64,000 nt of DNA. Source: an uncultured Actinomycetes bacterium. Lineage in GTDB: Bacteria; Actinomycetota; Acidimicrobiia; Acidimicrobiales; RAAP-2. Below the pieces are notes generated by a model, which made no database searches, had not been told where the DNA came from, and saw nothing but the letters and a program-made list of their open reading frames with translations. This document shows positions 1 through 7,816 of this stretch, one piece after another. How positions within the stretch are numbered: position 1 is the first letter of the stretch; each line of letters begins with the position of its first letter. Where the stretch lies: the NCBI GenBank assembly GCA_903871335.1, contig CAIQGE010000025.1:62001-126000 (forward strand). Reading direction: 5' to 3'. The position numbers were made by a program, and so were the translations under genes.

Positions 1-2
1 TA

Positions 3-146
3 GGCCACGACGCGAAGGCAGTCAAGGGCGCGCTGGCCCACCACGTTGTTCGTCACGGGATCACCGACATCGCGTCGTTCCGTTTCGCCCACTTCAGCGT
101 GGAGCGAACGGCCCACGAGGTCGTGGTGCGCGCCGGCGAACGCTAG
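3..146 (+). CDS. 3' fragment of an unidentified protein
   Basis: An open frame runs in from the left edge and stops at TAG 144-146, giving the last 47 residues of a protein whose start lies outside the window. The fragment is rich in His, Val and Ala and ends in VVVRAGER. I do not recognise a family from so little sequence. The stop tetranucleotide CTAG is shared with the stop of the convergent SnoaL-like gene, which supports this being a real gene end packed against its neighbour. Confidence 0.5.
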   Translation, partial: GHDAKAVKGALAHHVVRHGITDIASFRFAHFSVERTAHEVVVRAGER

Positions 147-574
147 AAGGTCATGCCAAGTCGTTCGAGCATGGCTTTCATATTGGCGTGCACTTGATTC
201 ACGGCTTGGAGGGGACGAATCATGACGCGAAACTCAATGATCTTCCCAGCGTCGTTGCAACGAATGATGTCCACACCATTGACATACTTGCCCTGCATGC
301 TGGTTTCGAATTCCAATACCGCCGTGTCGCCGGCGAGCACTTTCTTGGTGTAGTGAAATGACGAGCCCTTCTTCTCGCTCGACACCGAGGTTGCATCTCC
401 CGGGAACGTTTGTCCGGCGGCGGTGAGGTACAACGTGGTGAGTTCTTTTCCGACCTGGGGCGTGTACACGATGGGGGAGTAGAAGATGACGTCGTCGTCG
501 AGCAACTCATCCAGTCCACCGGGTAGGTCGCCACGCATGTGCTGCTCCCAACGATCTACGACGTCCTCAATCAT
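143..574 (-). CDS. SnoaL-like / NTF2-fold protein
   Basis: This 143-residue protein has the size and pattern of the NTF2-like/SnoaL-2 superfamily: an N-terminal helix (VVDRWEQHM), a LDELLDDDVIFYSPI segment, then alternating strands (AVLEFETSMQGKYVNGVDIIRCND, GKIIEFRVMIRP) that would form the cone-shaped barrel. Such proteins are small-molecule isomerases, cyclases or accessory domains, and the exact reaction cannot be read. I chose the ATG at 574 rather than an in-frame start at 661 because GAGGAG lies just upstream of 574 and the longer N-terminus looks non-coding. It is divergent from the ferredoxin gene with an 88-nt intergenic region. Confidence 0.7.
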   Translation of the reverse strand: MIEDVVDRWEQHMRGDLPGGLDELLDDDVIFYSPIVYTPQVGKELTTLYLTAAGQTFPGDATSVSSEKKGSSFHYTKKVLAGDTAVLEFETSMQGKYVNGVDIIRCNDAGKIIEFRVMIRPLQAVNQVHANMKAMLERLGMTF

Positions 575-662
575 GTTGGCTCCTCGAGTGCTGAACTGTG
601 AGTGGATTACCCGCCCACGTGTGCCAGTATGCCCGAGACGAAATTCTTTTGTGGAGGTCAAC

Positions 663-860
663 GTGAAATTGCGACTCGATGCCGATAAGTGCCAGGGCCA
701 CGCACGCTGTTACGCCCTGTCGCCGGAACTCTTTGACGTCGACGATTACGGTCAGGCGTCAGTGCGTTCGGAGGGTCCGGTTCCCGTCGAGCTGGAAGAA
801 CGAGCGCGCCTCGCCGCGGCGAACTGTCCCGAATTCGCCATTTCCGTCATTGAGGACTGA
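663..860 (+). CDS. Single-cluster [3Fe-4S]-type ferredoxin
   Basis: The 65-residue product has the spacing of actinobacterial ferredoxins that feed cytochromes P450: Cys10, His13 where a fourth cluster ligand would be, Cys16, and Cys54 in CPEFAI. Three cysteines with a His in the CxxHxxC loop point to a [3Fe-4S] cluster. The GTG at 663 has GGAGG six bases upstream, so the longer upstream open frame is rejected. Its role is electron transfer in the cytoplasm to a monooxygenase. No P450 or ferredoxin reductase is visible in this window, so the partner must be encoded elsewhere. Confidence 0.85.
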   Translation: MKLRLDADKCQGHARCYALSPELFDVDDYGQASVRSEGPVPVELEERARLAAANCPEFAISVIED

Positions 861-982
861 GTCGCAACGCCTGGCCATCAGGACCCATCGTCAGGTGTCA
901 AGTGTCGACAAGATCGAACCGCGCGAACGACGACGTGTTGACGTGGTGTCGTCGAGTCGGCGAGAGCCCCACCTCGGGTAGG

Positions 983-1012
983 AGTCACCACCGTGAGCGC
1001 CTAGTGGTGACT
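983..1012. repeat. 9-bp inverted repeat, possible terminator or operator
   Basis: AGTCACCAC (983-991) and GTGGTGACT (1004-1012) are perfect inverted copies around a 12-nt loop. The repeat lies between the ferredoxin stop and the next start. No T-run follows, so it may be a weak terminator of the ferredoxin transcript or an operator of the membrane protein gene. Confidence 0.35.
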
Positions 1013-1047
1013 GAGTAATCACTACTTAAACGGCCGCGGCCGTCCAG

Positions 1048-2898
1048 ATGAATTCCGTGGTGAGGGGCCCGCGGAGATCACTGCCTCACGTGAGAAATCG
1101 TCGGCTAGCGTCCTTGCAAATGGATGGGGCGGGCGTAGGCAAGGCGGTGCCGGCGGTCGTCTTTTCACGACGCGACTGGCTCGTCGCGACGGGCGTGTTC
1201 ACGTTGATGGCGGCGGCACTGGTATGGAATGTGTGGACGCTGAGTCCTTCGCACGCGACGACGTGTCCGTGTTCGGACACCTCGTGGGGCGTCTGGGTTA
1301 TTGAGTGGCCGTGGCAGGCTCTGCAACACGCGCTGAATCCTTGGTACTCGCGTGCGATGTTTCATCCACAAGGGACCAATTTGCTCACCTACCCGGGATA
1401 CAGCGCCCTGGGCGTGGCGCTTCTTCCCGTCACGGCACTCTTTGGCCCGGTGGCCAGCTTCAATGTCGCGGTGCTTCTCGGCCCGGTCGCTTCAGGTGTG
1501 GCGGCGACGTGGCTAACGACTCGTTGGGTCCACTCGCGGGTCATGTGTGTTGTCGCCGGCGCTTTCTACGCCTTTTCCCCTCTCGTTCTCTTGAATGAAC
1601 CCCTGGGTCATCTCAACCAGACCGTCCTCGTGGTGCCACCCCTCGTCGTGGGATGTCTCTACGAACTCCTCTGGGTACGCGCACGTCGTTCCTTGCGAGT
1701 CGGAGTAGCGCTCGGACTCCTTCTCACGGTGCAATTCTTCATCTCCACCGAGGTACTGGTGCTGATCGTCATTGCGTCGATCGCGGGAATTGTCGGCTTA
1801 GGGATTTTTTCGCTGTGGTCGAACGCCGGTGAGGTGCGCGTCGCTCTCCGCGAAGCCACGCCCGGCTTGCTCGGGGCGGCCCTGACGACGGGGGTGCTGC
1901 TAACGGGACCTGTGCTGTTTGCGCTCTACGGCCCCAGCCATTACTCCGGAGTCGTCTGGCCGGGCGAATCACTGTCAACCGCATCCATCAAGGACTTTTT
2001 CGTGCCCGCGAGCGGGTACAACCTGTGGTGGCAACACCCGACCTACTCCTACTTGCAACCGACGTATCTCGCGCCAGGCCTGCTCGCGGTTCTTCTCCTC
2101 GGCGCCGTCGCGTATCGCCGCGATCGACACCTCATGAGTATGGGCGTGCTCAGCGTGATCTGCGGATGGCTAGCTCTGGGCCAGTGGTACGTCTTTGCCC
2201 CGTGGCACTGGTTGCACGGGGTGAGCGTCCTCAACAGCGTGGTCAATATTCGTTTTGCGTTTGCCATGTTCTTGTTCGTCGGCATCGCCCTCGCGATCAT
2301 CGGTGACCATCTGCTGCAACGAGAGAACGTGAGACTGGGGCGCATCGTGGCGGCGCTTCTCGTCATAGTGTCGTCGTTTGCCTACGTAACGAACGCGTGG
2401 CGCGCAGCACCCTTCGGCGCGTCTCGCGTGTGGATTCCGCCGTGGTACCAACAACAAGCTCCTCGCTTGCCCGCAGGGGAAGTGGTCCTCGGATTCCCCT
2501 TCTTCAACACGACGGCAAATCTCTTGAGCGTGCAAGCCCTCGAAGGGATGCATTACAACGTCGTGGGCGGCACGTCGCCCCAATGGATCGCGCAACGCCA
2601 GGGTCCCGCGGAACCCGGGTACCAGGAAATCTGGAACGCCGCGTCGATCGCGGCACGTCCGATTCTTTCGACGACAGCGACGCCCATCGAAAAAGCTCGC
2701 GTTCTCTCCGCTCTTCGCTTTTGGCGGGTCGACTGGATTGTGATCCCGCGCGTGAATGGGCCTAATACGTCCCCCGTGGCCCGGGACCCGCTGACTCTGG
2801 CGTTATGGATGAGCAGCATCGTCGGACCTGTGCATGTTCATAGCAACGCCTGGGTGTGGCACCTGCACGACGGGCAGTCCAGTTCGACGGTGTATTGA
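1048..2898 (+). CDS. Multi-pass GT-C-like membrane protein
   Basis: The 616-residue protein has about 10-12 hydrophobic segments from residue ~48 to ~460, then a soluble C-terminal domain (~460-616). The arrangement suits GT-C type glycosyltransferases that take polyprenyl-phosphate sugars, and the first extracytoplasmic loop carries an acidic residue in CSDTSW. The loop segments LNPWYSRAMFHPQGTN and HLNQT resemble actinobacterial membrane proteins loosely annotated as mannosyl- or arabinosyl-transferase-like. The acceptor and sugar cannot be inferred. The start is uncertain: ATG 1048 is the longest choice and ATG 1120 lies just before the first membrane segment; neither has a clear ribosome site. 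Confidence 0.6.
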   Translation: MNSVVRGPRRSLPHVRNRRLASLQMDGAGVGKAVPAVVFSRRDWLVATGVFTLMAAALVWNVWTLSPSHATTCPCSDTSWGVWVIEWPWQALQHALNPWYSRAMFHPQGTNLLTYPGYSALGVALLPVTALFGPVASFNVAVLLGPVASGVAATWLTTRWVHSRVMCVVAGAFYAFSPLVLLNEPLGHLNQTVLVVPPLVVGCLYELLWVRARRSLRVGVALGLLLTVQFFISTEVLVLIVIASIAGIVGLGIFSLWSNAGEVRVALREATPGLLGAALTTGVLLTGPVLFALYGPSHYSGVVWPGESLSTASIKDFFVPASGYNLWWQHPTYSYLQPTYLAPGLLAVLLLGAVAYRRDRHLMSMGVLSVICGWLALGQWYVFAPWHWLHGVSVLNSVVNIRFAFAMFLFVGIALAIIGDHLLQRENVRLGRIVAALLVIVSSFAYVTNAWRAAPFGASRVWIPPWYQQQAPRLPAGEVVLGFPFFNTTANLLSVQALEGMHYNVVGGTSPQWIAQRQGPAEPGYQEIWNAASIAARPILSTTATPIEKARVLSALRFWRVDWIVIPRVNGPNTSPVARDPLTLALWMSSIVGPVHVHSNAWVWHLHDGQSSSTVY

Positions 2899-2994
2899 AA
2901 TCAGTGGGAGCATTCCCGAACACGGCGGATCACTTTGGCCAGCGACCCGTACTGTTGAACTGTGTTCCCCGCGGGGAGGGAAGGAAGTTCGTGC

Positions 2995-3711
2995 GTGCCG
3001 GACAGTATTGAACAAGCGGGACCCGTGGCCCTCGTGGGCTCGGGTGAGTATTTGCCGGTGATGCAGGACGTCGAACGCCGTCTCCTCGAGGGCCGACCAC
3101 CTCGCTACGTTCAGCTCGCCACCGCCGCCGTACCGGACGGAGATGACGTGGTTGATAAGTGGCATCAGCTGGGTCGTGAACAAGCAGAACGTCTGGGTGT
3201 TGAGTGCGTCATTCTGCCCGTCGCCTCGAGGGCCGACGCCGACAATCCAGCCATCGCTGCGCTCATTGGCGATCCGGGCTTGATCTACCTCTCGGGCGGA
3301 CATCCCGATTTTCTCGCGGACACTCTTCGCGGCACGCTGGTCTGGAACACCATGGTTTCGGCGTGGCGAGGTGGCGCCGCGCTCGCCGGTTGCAGTGCGG
3401 GCGCCATGGCGATGACTCAATGGATCCCCTCACTACGTCATCCTCGTGAGGGTGGCACCGAAGGTCTGGGTCTCTTGCCGCACCTTCGAGTGATTCCACA
3501 CTTCGACCGCTTCGCGGCCCGGATTCCCAATGTCGTCGATCGATTCTTGATCCCGGGTGATGAGAACATCACGGTGCTCGGCGTTGACGAAGACACTGCG
3601 CTCGTCGGAGGCCCTCATGATTGGGTCGTTCAGGGAACGCAGAGTGTGTGGCGACTCGGGCGTGAAGGTCGCGAGGAATTTCCGGTGGGATCTTCCCTGC
3701 GCACCAACTGA
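2995..3711 (+). CDS. Peptidase S51 / cyanophycinase-like serine peptidase
   Basis: The 238-residue protein matches the S51 peptidase fold related to class I glutamine amidotransferases. The nucleophile serine is Ser134 in GCSAGAM, preceded by IYLSGGHPD and followed by HFDRFAARIPN, where family members carry the supporting His. The family contains dipeptidase E and cyanophycinase; no cyanophycin synthetase is seen here, so a general acidic-peptide hydrolase is the cautious call. GTG 2995 is chosen because GGGAGGGAAGGAAG sits ~9 nt upstream; an in-frame GTG at 2962 lies before this purine run. Confidence 0.75.
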   Translation: MPDSIEQAGPVALVGSGEYLPVMQDVERRLLEGRPPRYVQLATAAVPDGDDVVDKWHQLGREQAERLGVECVILPVASRADADNPAIAALIGDPGLIYLSGGHPDFLADTLRGTLVWNTMVSAWRGGAALAGCSAGAMAMTQWIPSLRHPREGGTEGLGLLPHLRVIPHFDRFAARIPNVVDRFLIPGDENITVLGVDEDTALVGGPHDWVVQGTQSVWRLGREGREEFPVGSSLRTN

Positions 3712-3717
3712 ACGTAG

Positions 3718-4569
3718 TTACCTGTAGGAGTAGAAGCCTTGGCCGGTCTTTCGACCCAGTAGTCCCGCTTGGGTCATTCGCGAGAGCAAGGGGGGCGGGG
3801 CTAGGTGTGGCTCTTTGAACTCGGCGTACAGGGAGTCCGCGACGGCAAGAGTGGTATCGAGTCCGATTAGATCAATAAGGCGCAGTGGACCCATTGGGTG
3901 GGCGCAGCCGAGGACCATGCCGGTATCGATGTCGTCAGCCGAGGCGAAACCAGACTCCAACATGCGTACCGACGACAGCAAATACGGGATGAGCAACGCA
4001 TTGACGACGAATCCCGCGCGGTCTGGCGAAACGATCACGTGTTTACCCAATCGGTCCTCGGCGAAGGAACGCACCGTGGCCGCGGTTTCCTTGCTCGTCA
4101 GAAGGGATGAGATCATCTCGACGAGCTTCAGAACGGGCACCGGATTGAAGAAGTGCATGCCCACGACGTTCTCGGGACGCTGGGTCACCATGGCCAACTT
4201 GATAATGGGGATGGACGACGTATTGGTCGTGAAGATGGCGTTAGGACTTTGCACCACGCGGTCCAGTTGACGGAAGACGTCTTCTTTGATGCTCTCGTCT
4301 TCGGCCACAGCTTCAACAACCATGTCCCGATCCGCGAGCGCATCGAAGGTGCTCGAAAATACGAGTCGCGTCAGGACGTCGGAGACTTCATCGGACGTGA
4401 GCTTGCCGCTTTTCGCGGCACGCTGTAACGAGTGTTCGACCCGGCTTCGTCCACTCGCGAGAGAGTCCGCATCTCGCTCCACGACCACGACATCGAGACC
4501 CGCGCGAGCGCAGACCTCCGCAATGCCCGAACCCATGAGACCGCAGCCAACTACACCGATACGCTCCAT
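3718..4569 (-). CDS. 3-hydroxybutyryl-CoA dehydrogenase
   Basis: This 283-residue enzyme has the family's usual length. The N-terminal Rossmann motif GVVGCGLMGSGIAEV is followed by ERD, typical of NAD-binding 3-hydroxyacyl-CoA dehydrogenases; the signature region NVVGMHFFNPVPVLKLVE and FVVNALLIPYL supply the active-site His and the dimer interface. It would oxidise (S)-3-hydroxyacyl-CoA to 3-ketoacyl-CoA in beta-oxidation, or run in reverse. The ATG at 4569 is preceded by AGGGCGGG. A perfect 16-bp palindrome lies 19 nt upstream, suggesting regulation by a dimeric repressor. FadB2-, Hbd- and PaaH-type enzymes cannot be separated by eye, so no symbol is given. Confidence 0.9.
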   Translation of the reverse strand: MERIGVVGCGLMGSGIAEVCARAGLDVVVVERDADSLASGRSRVEHSLQRAAKSGKLTSDEVSDVLTRLVFSSTFDALADRDMVVEAVAEDESIKEDVFRQLDRVVQSPNAIFTTNTSSIPIIKLAMVTQRPENVVGMHFFNPVPVLKLVEMISSLLTSKETAATVRSFAEDRLGKHVIVSPDRAGFVVNALLIPYLLSSVRMLESGFASADDIDTGMVLGCAHPMGPLRLIDLIGLDTTLAVADSLYAEFKEPHLAPPPLLSRMTQAGLLGRKTGQGFYSYR

Positions 4570-4587
4570 GTCACCCGCCCTCTGTAC

Positions 4588-4603
4588 GAATCAACGTTGA
4601 TTC
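4588..4603. promoter_or_regulatory. 16-bp perfect palindrome, probable operator
   Basis: GAATCAACGTTGATTC reads identically on both strands and sits 19 nt upstream of the hydroxyacyl-CoA dehydrogenase start, where a repressor would block transcription. Perfect even palindromes of this size are typical of TetR- or GntR-family operators in fatty-acid regulation. The cognate regulator is not identified. Confidence 0.55.
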
Positions 4604-4789
4604 ACGTCCGACGTTAGGCGCGTACCGGCGGCCATCTCTCATGTGGCCCTAGGGCAAAAGACCTAATTATTTCTGGAAGTGACGCCGACGAGATTGGTAC
4701 CGCCGAAGGGCGATGCACGCCCGCACCACCTCCACGATCGATGCGATGGAGAACCCGACGCTGGTGTGGCCTCTGCTGACCCGCAGAGA

Positions 4790-5191
4790 TTAGGACTGGC
4801 TCAGCACAAATTTGATGGCGCCGGCACCCATCGAACTTTCGCGCCCACGCAATCGATTCCAGACGTTACGGGGAGCGATCGTGAGATACCAGCCGACGCG
4901 ATACTTCTTCTTGATCAAATCTCGTACCCGAAGGGCGCGAGCGTTATCAAGAACTTCGGCGGTCCCTGGCAGAGCGGCACGTCCAGTACTCACGCGACCA
5001 CGGACATCTGACACACTCACGACCACATCGGCGCGGCGCTGGATTCTTTTCACCTTGAAGGATCCGGTATCGGTGGTGAAGGCATAGCCGTTTTCAAATG
5101 GCGTGACCCACGTCGGCGTCGACACCAATGATCCATCCTTCTTGTACGTACCAAAGGCGATGTATTTTGCGGCATCGATTTCCGTGGTCAT
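4790..5191 (-). CDS. PPOX-class (F420- or FMN-dependent) oxidoreductase
   Basis: The 133-residue protein shows the split-barrel pattern of the pyridoxamine-5'-phosphate oxidase-like superfamily: YIAFGTYKKDGSLVSTPTWV, GYAFTTDTGSFKVKRIQR and VVVSVSDVRGR. Many actinobacterial members of this subgroup use F420 rather than FMN, but the cofactor is not decided by the sequence alone. ATG 5191 is preceded by GAGAGGT; an in-frame start at 5227 would enter the TetR gene. It is the last gene of a three-gene minus operon, 32 nt after the TetR stop. Confidence 0.75.
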   Translation of the reverse strand: MTTEIDAAKYIAFGTYKKDGSLVSTPTWVTPFENGYAFTTDTGSFKVKRIQRRADVVVSVSDVRGRVSTGRAALPGTAEVLDNARALRVRDLIKKKYRVGWYLTIAPRNVWNRLRGRESSMGAGAIKFVLSQS

Positions 5192-5223
5192 GACACCTCT
5201 CTTTGTCGGCGTACGCGATTGTG

Positions 5224-5799
5224 TCACGACGACGATGGTCGTGCGAGTTCATCGATGCCCATGAGATTGAACAGCGTCTGGCGGAGCGCCGGCGAGGCGG
5301 TTCCGAGTGCCATTTCGTGCAGCGCTGTTTCGGCGACGGCAGCGACGACGAGAGGCGCGAGCAGTTGAACGTTCGGCCAACCAATCACGGTGAGATCATC
5401 TTCCATCTCTTGGGCGAATCGAGCATTCGATCGTGCAACAGCATCAGCGAGATCAACGTCCGCCCGAGCCTCGAAGAGAAAACTCTTGGTGTCGGCGTTC
5501 TCGAGACAGAAGTCGAGGTACCGACAAACGCCCTCACGAAGCCGCTCACGACCGGGATCGCTGCCGGTCGAGATGGTGGCGAGCTGATCGGCGAATTCTT
5601 CGTGAAAGTGTGCGTGAAGGGCGCGTACGTAGTCCCGTCGAGTGGGGAAGTGGTGAAAGAATGCCCCTTTGCTCATCGATGCTTCGGCGACAACCGCATT
5701 GGCCGACAGTTTGTTGATCCCCGGCCCATCGGAGGCGCTCAACAAACGACGTCCCGCATCTAAGAGAGATGTGCGACCGGGTTCCGCGGGCCGCGCCAT
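5224..5799 (-). CDS. TetR-family transcriptional regulator
   Basis: The 191-residue protein carries an N-terminal TetR helix-turn-helix: AGRRLL, then LSANAVVAEASMSKGAFFHHFPTRRDYVRAL, the recognition helix with the usual YHHF-like stretch. The C-terminal ~130 residues form the ligand-binding and dimer domain. Its ATG overlaps the TGA of the alpha/beta hydrolase gene as TGATG, so the two are translationally coupled; an in-frame GTG at 5814 is less likely. It probably represses its own operon through the imperfect palindrome at 6656-6675. The inducer could be a substrate or product of the neighbouring hydrolase. Confidence 0.85.
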   Translation of the reverse strand: MARPAEPGRTSLLDAGRRLLSASDGPGINKLSANAVVAEASMSKGAFFHHFPTRRDYVRALHAHFHEEFADQLATISTGSDPGRERLREGVCRYLDFCLENADTKSFLFEARADVDLADAVARSNARFAQEMEDDLTVIGWPNVQLLAPLVVAAVAETALHEMALGTASPALRQTLFNLMGIDELARPSSS

Positions 5800-6644
5800 C
5801 AGTGATTCCGCCACGAATTGGACGTGTCACGGAGGGATGCGAGGAAAGGCTGCACCACTGCGAGCCACTCGTCAGGAGTTTCGGCGTACGGCTCGTGGCC
5901 GCTGGCAAAACGGTGAACCGGAACCTGCAGCCAGGAGGACGCGGTGCGCCCGTCAGTCCACACCGGCAAGACGGGATCCCATCGACCCCACGTGACGAGC
6001 ACGGGCGTCTCGGGTTTCACGGTGTCGCGCAGATCGTGGCCCGGTTCGATGAAACTGCGCCAGACCGCGGCGAAGACTGCTCGTCCTGTCGCGTCGCGAC
6101 TGACCCCGCGGGCTTCTCTGAGAGAGTTACGCGTGACGGCATTTCGACGACGCAGATAAAGCCACGCGAGAGGTCGGACTGCGTATCGGGCGACGCGCTC
6201 GCGGCCGAGGGTGCGACACGCCAACGACGAAATGACATTGTGCGACGTAAATCCACCCGGGGCGACCAGGACAAGACCGGCAATGAGCTCGTGGTGATGT
6301 TGGGCCGTGGTAATGGCGGCAAAGCCACCCACGCTGCTTCCGACGAGGACGAAAGGTCCCCATGAGTGTTCGTCGTTGAGAGCGTGGAGAATCTCCGGCA
6401 CGACATCGCGATAGGACAGCGCTCCGTGAAAGCTTGTCGGATCCGACAACGTGCTTTCGCCGTAACCGGGCCAATCGATCGAAACAACGCGGGAGTTCTC
6501 CGACAAAGTTGCGACGACCGCGTCAAAATCCCGTGAGGAACCCGGATTGGCGTGTAACAACACCACACTCGGACCGCTTCCTCGGACATGAATGGCCACA
6601 TCTCCGAGTGACGTGGCGAGGATTTTGGTGGTGGTCGCTGACAC
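5799..6644 (-). CDS. Alpha/beta hydrolase
   Basis: The 281-residue enzyme shows the alpha/beta-hydrolase core: VVLLHANPGSSRDF (oxyanion-hole HxNPG in place of HGxPG), nucleophile elbow VGSSVGG, an acid in TWGRWDPVLP and the catalytic His in SGHEPYAETP. Substrate is not predictable. The GTG at 6644 is preferred because no ribosome site is seen and TTATTAT lies ~6 nt upstream, which fits a leaderless transcript; upstream in-frame codons up to 6749 would run through the operator. It is the first gene of the hydrolase-TetR-PPOX operon. Confidence 0.75.
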   Translation of the reverse strand: MSATTTKILATSLGDVAIHVRGSGPSVVLLHANPGSSRDFDAVVATLSENSRVVSIDWPGYGESTLSDPTSFHGALSYRDVVPEILHALNDEHSWGPFVLVGSSVGGFAAITTAQHHHELIAGLVLVAPGGFTSHNVISSLACRTLGRERVARYAVRPLAWLYLRRRNAVTRNSLREARGVSRDATGRAVFAAVWRSFIEPGHDLRDTVKPETPVLVTWGRWDPVLPVWTDGRTASSWLQVPVHRFASGHEPYAETPDEWLAVVQPFLASLRDTSNSWRNH

Positions 6645-6655
6645 AGACCAATAAT

Positions 6656-6675
6656 AACCGACCAGATGGTCAGTT
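6656..6675. promoter_or_regulatory. Probable TetR operator over the operon promoter
   Basis: The 20-bp sequence AACCGACCAGATGGTCAGTT is an imperfect palindrome: arms AACxGACCA and TGGTCxGTT around a 2-bp centre with one mismatched pair. GACC/GGTC half-sites are common in TetR operators. It overlaps the spacer of the inferred promoter for the hydrolase gene (TTATTAT beside the GTG), so binding would block RNA polymerase. Confidence 0.55.
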
Positions 6676-6798
6676 AAGGATCTGCGCGAGTCGCCCGGAC
6701 TAAATGGACAACAGCGGTCCTGAATATCTACGGCAATGGTGACGACCAAGGGAACGTTGACTCAACGACATTCTGGGGACTGGTCTTCACCTCCAACG

Positions 6799-6821
6799 AC
6801 GTTCAAGCGAAACTTGAGCGT
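6799..6821 (-). terminator. Possible terminator of ssrA
   Basis: Read on the minus strand, ACGCTCAAG TTTCG CTTGAACGT forms a nine-pair hairpin with one mismatch, beginning three bases after the tmRNA 3' end. A clear U-tract is absent, so termination strength is uncertain. Confidence 0.35.
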
Positions 6822-6824
6822 CCT

Positions 6825-7171
6825 TGGAGGTGGCGGGAATCGAACCCGCGTCCATCGGCTTCGCGATTGGCCTTCTCCGAGCGCAGCTGACAGGGAATTT
6901 TCGAGACTGTCACTGTTGTCAGCGCCGGCGACGGTCCTTAGTCAGATTGGTTGTCCCGTCATGCCGTCTAACGCAACGTGGCGGTAAGCCCTACTTTATG
7001 GCGCCCGAAAACTAATCCGTAGGACTGGGACTAGATGGACGTCGCTGCACTAGGCAGCGAGCGCAAGCTGAGGCTTGGCGTTTATTTTTGGTTCCGGCTC
7101 TTTAACGTGGCTCCGGAGACCACGGCTCGCTTCTCCAACCTTGATGACCAATGTCGAGACCAATCACCCCC
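6825..7171 (-). ncRNA. ssrA: tmRNA (transfer-messenger RNA)
   Basis: The minus-strand RNA begins GGGGGUG and ends CACCUCC-A, giving a 7-bp acceptor stem with the G3-U70 wobble that AlaRS recognises; the T-arm GCGGGUUCGAUUCCCGC is typical of tmRNA. The tag frame lies at 7050-7079: by comparison with mycobacterial tmRNA (AAAUAAGC before GCC), the resume codon is GCC and the encoded tag is AKPQLALAA followed by UAG. The terminal CCA is not encoded (AGG follows the discriminator). smpB lies just upstream on the same strand, so the rescue partners are adjacent. It frees ribosomes stalled on mRNAs lacking a stop codon. Confidence 0.93.
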
Positions 7172-7237
7172 TCGTGTGCACCGTAGTGGTGACGCACTTC
7201 AGTGTAGTGGCCTACTCGCGAGAGCGAAATGGCGTGA

Positions 7238-7759
7238 TCAGCCGAACTTCTCGATATTGCGCACGACTCGCGCCATTTCGCGGTCCGCGTCGCGCTTGGC
7301 AATCTCTTGTCGTCGGTCGTGCAATTTACGACCTCGCGCCACGGCGATCTCCACCTTCGCGCGCCCGTCTTTGAAGTACAACTTGAGCGGAATCAGAGTG
7401 AGCGGCTGAGCTCGCGTCTTGCCCAGGAGTTCATCGACCTCTCGACGGTGGACGAGTAATTTGCGCTTGCGATCGGGGTCATGACTCCCGAAGCCAACCG
7501 CAAACTTCCACGGTGGAATATGCGTTGCGAAGAGCCACAATTCACCGTCATCCACTCGGGCGTAACCATCAGCAATCTGCGCTTTTCCTTCGCGAAGTGA
7601 TTTCACCTCACTGCCCGTGAGGACGATGCCACATTCCACGGTTTCCAAGATTTCGAAGTCATGTCGGGCGCGACGATTGGAGGCGACAACCCGGTCGCTC
7701 TTGGCCGCGTCGGCCTTCGCGCGCTCTCGGCGCTCCTTCATCTGTTTGGCTCGAGCCAC
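7238..7759 (-). CDS. smpB: SsrA-binding protein SmpB
   Basis: The 173-residue protein matches SmpB: VASNRRARHDFEILETVECGIVLTGSEVKSLREGKAQIADGYARV is the start of the OB-fold core, with IPPW and the basic C-terminal tail KLHDRRQEIAKRDADREMARV that enters the mRNA channel. SmpB binds the tRNA-like part of tmRNA and takes it to stalled ribosomes. It lies 66 nt upstream of ssrA on the same strand. The N-terminus (MARAKQMKERRERAKADAAKSD) is longer and more charged than usual. The GTG start at 7759 lacks a clear ribosome site and may be leaderless (TACGCT ~8 nt upstream). Confidence 0.95.
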   Translation of the reverse strand: MARAKQMKERRERAKADAAKSDRVVASNRRARHDFEILETVECGIVLTGSEVKSLREGKAQIADGYARVDDGELWLFATHIPPWKFAVGFGSHDPDRKRKLLVHRREVDELLGKTRAQPLTLIPLKLYFKDGRAKVEIAVARGRKLHDRRQEIAKRDADREMARVVRNIEKFG

Positions 7760-7816
7760 GACCCGAAGCGTAGCGACCCCAGTGGTTCTCTACTCCGCGA
7801 TTACTAGGGTGGCACT

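Noticed and set aside
2803-3420. A 205-residue minus-strand open frame
   Set aside because: It is antisense to the S51 peptidase gene and no domain or ribosome site supports it.
2995-3711. A cyanophycin-degrading enzyme
   Set aside because: The fold fits S51 peptidases, but no cyanophycin synthetase is nearby, so the specific role is not claimed.
6736-7409. Several small plus-strand open frames around the tmRNA
   Set aside because: They cross the conserved ssrA sequence and the smpB 3' end and lack ribosome sites and motifs.
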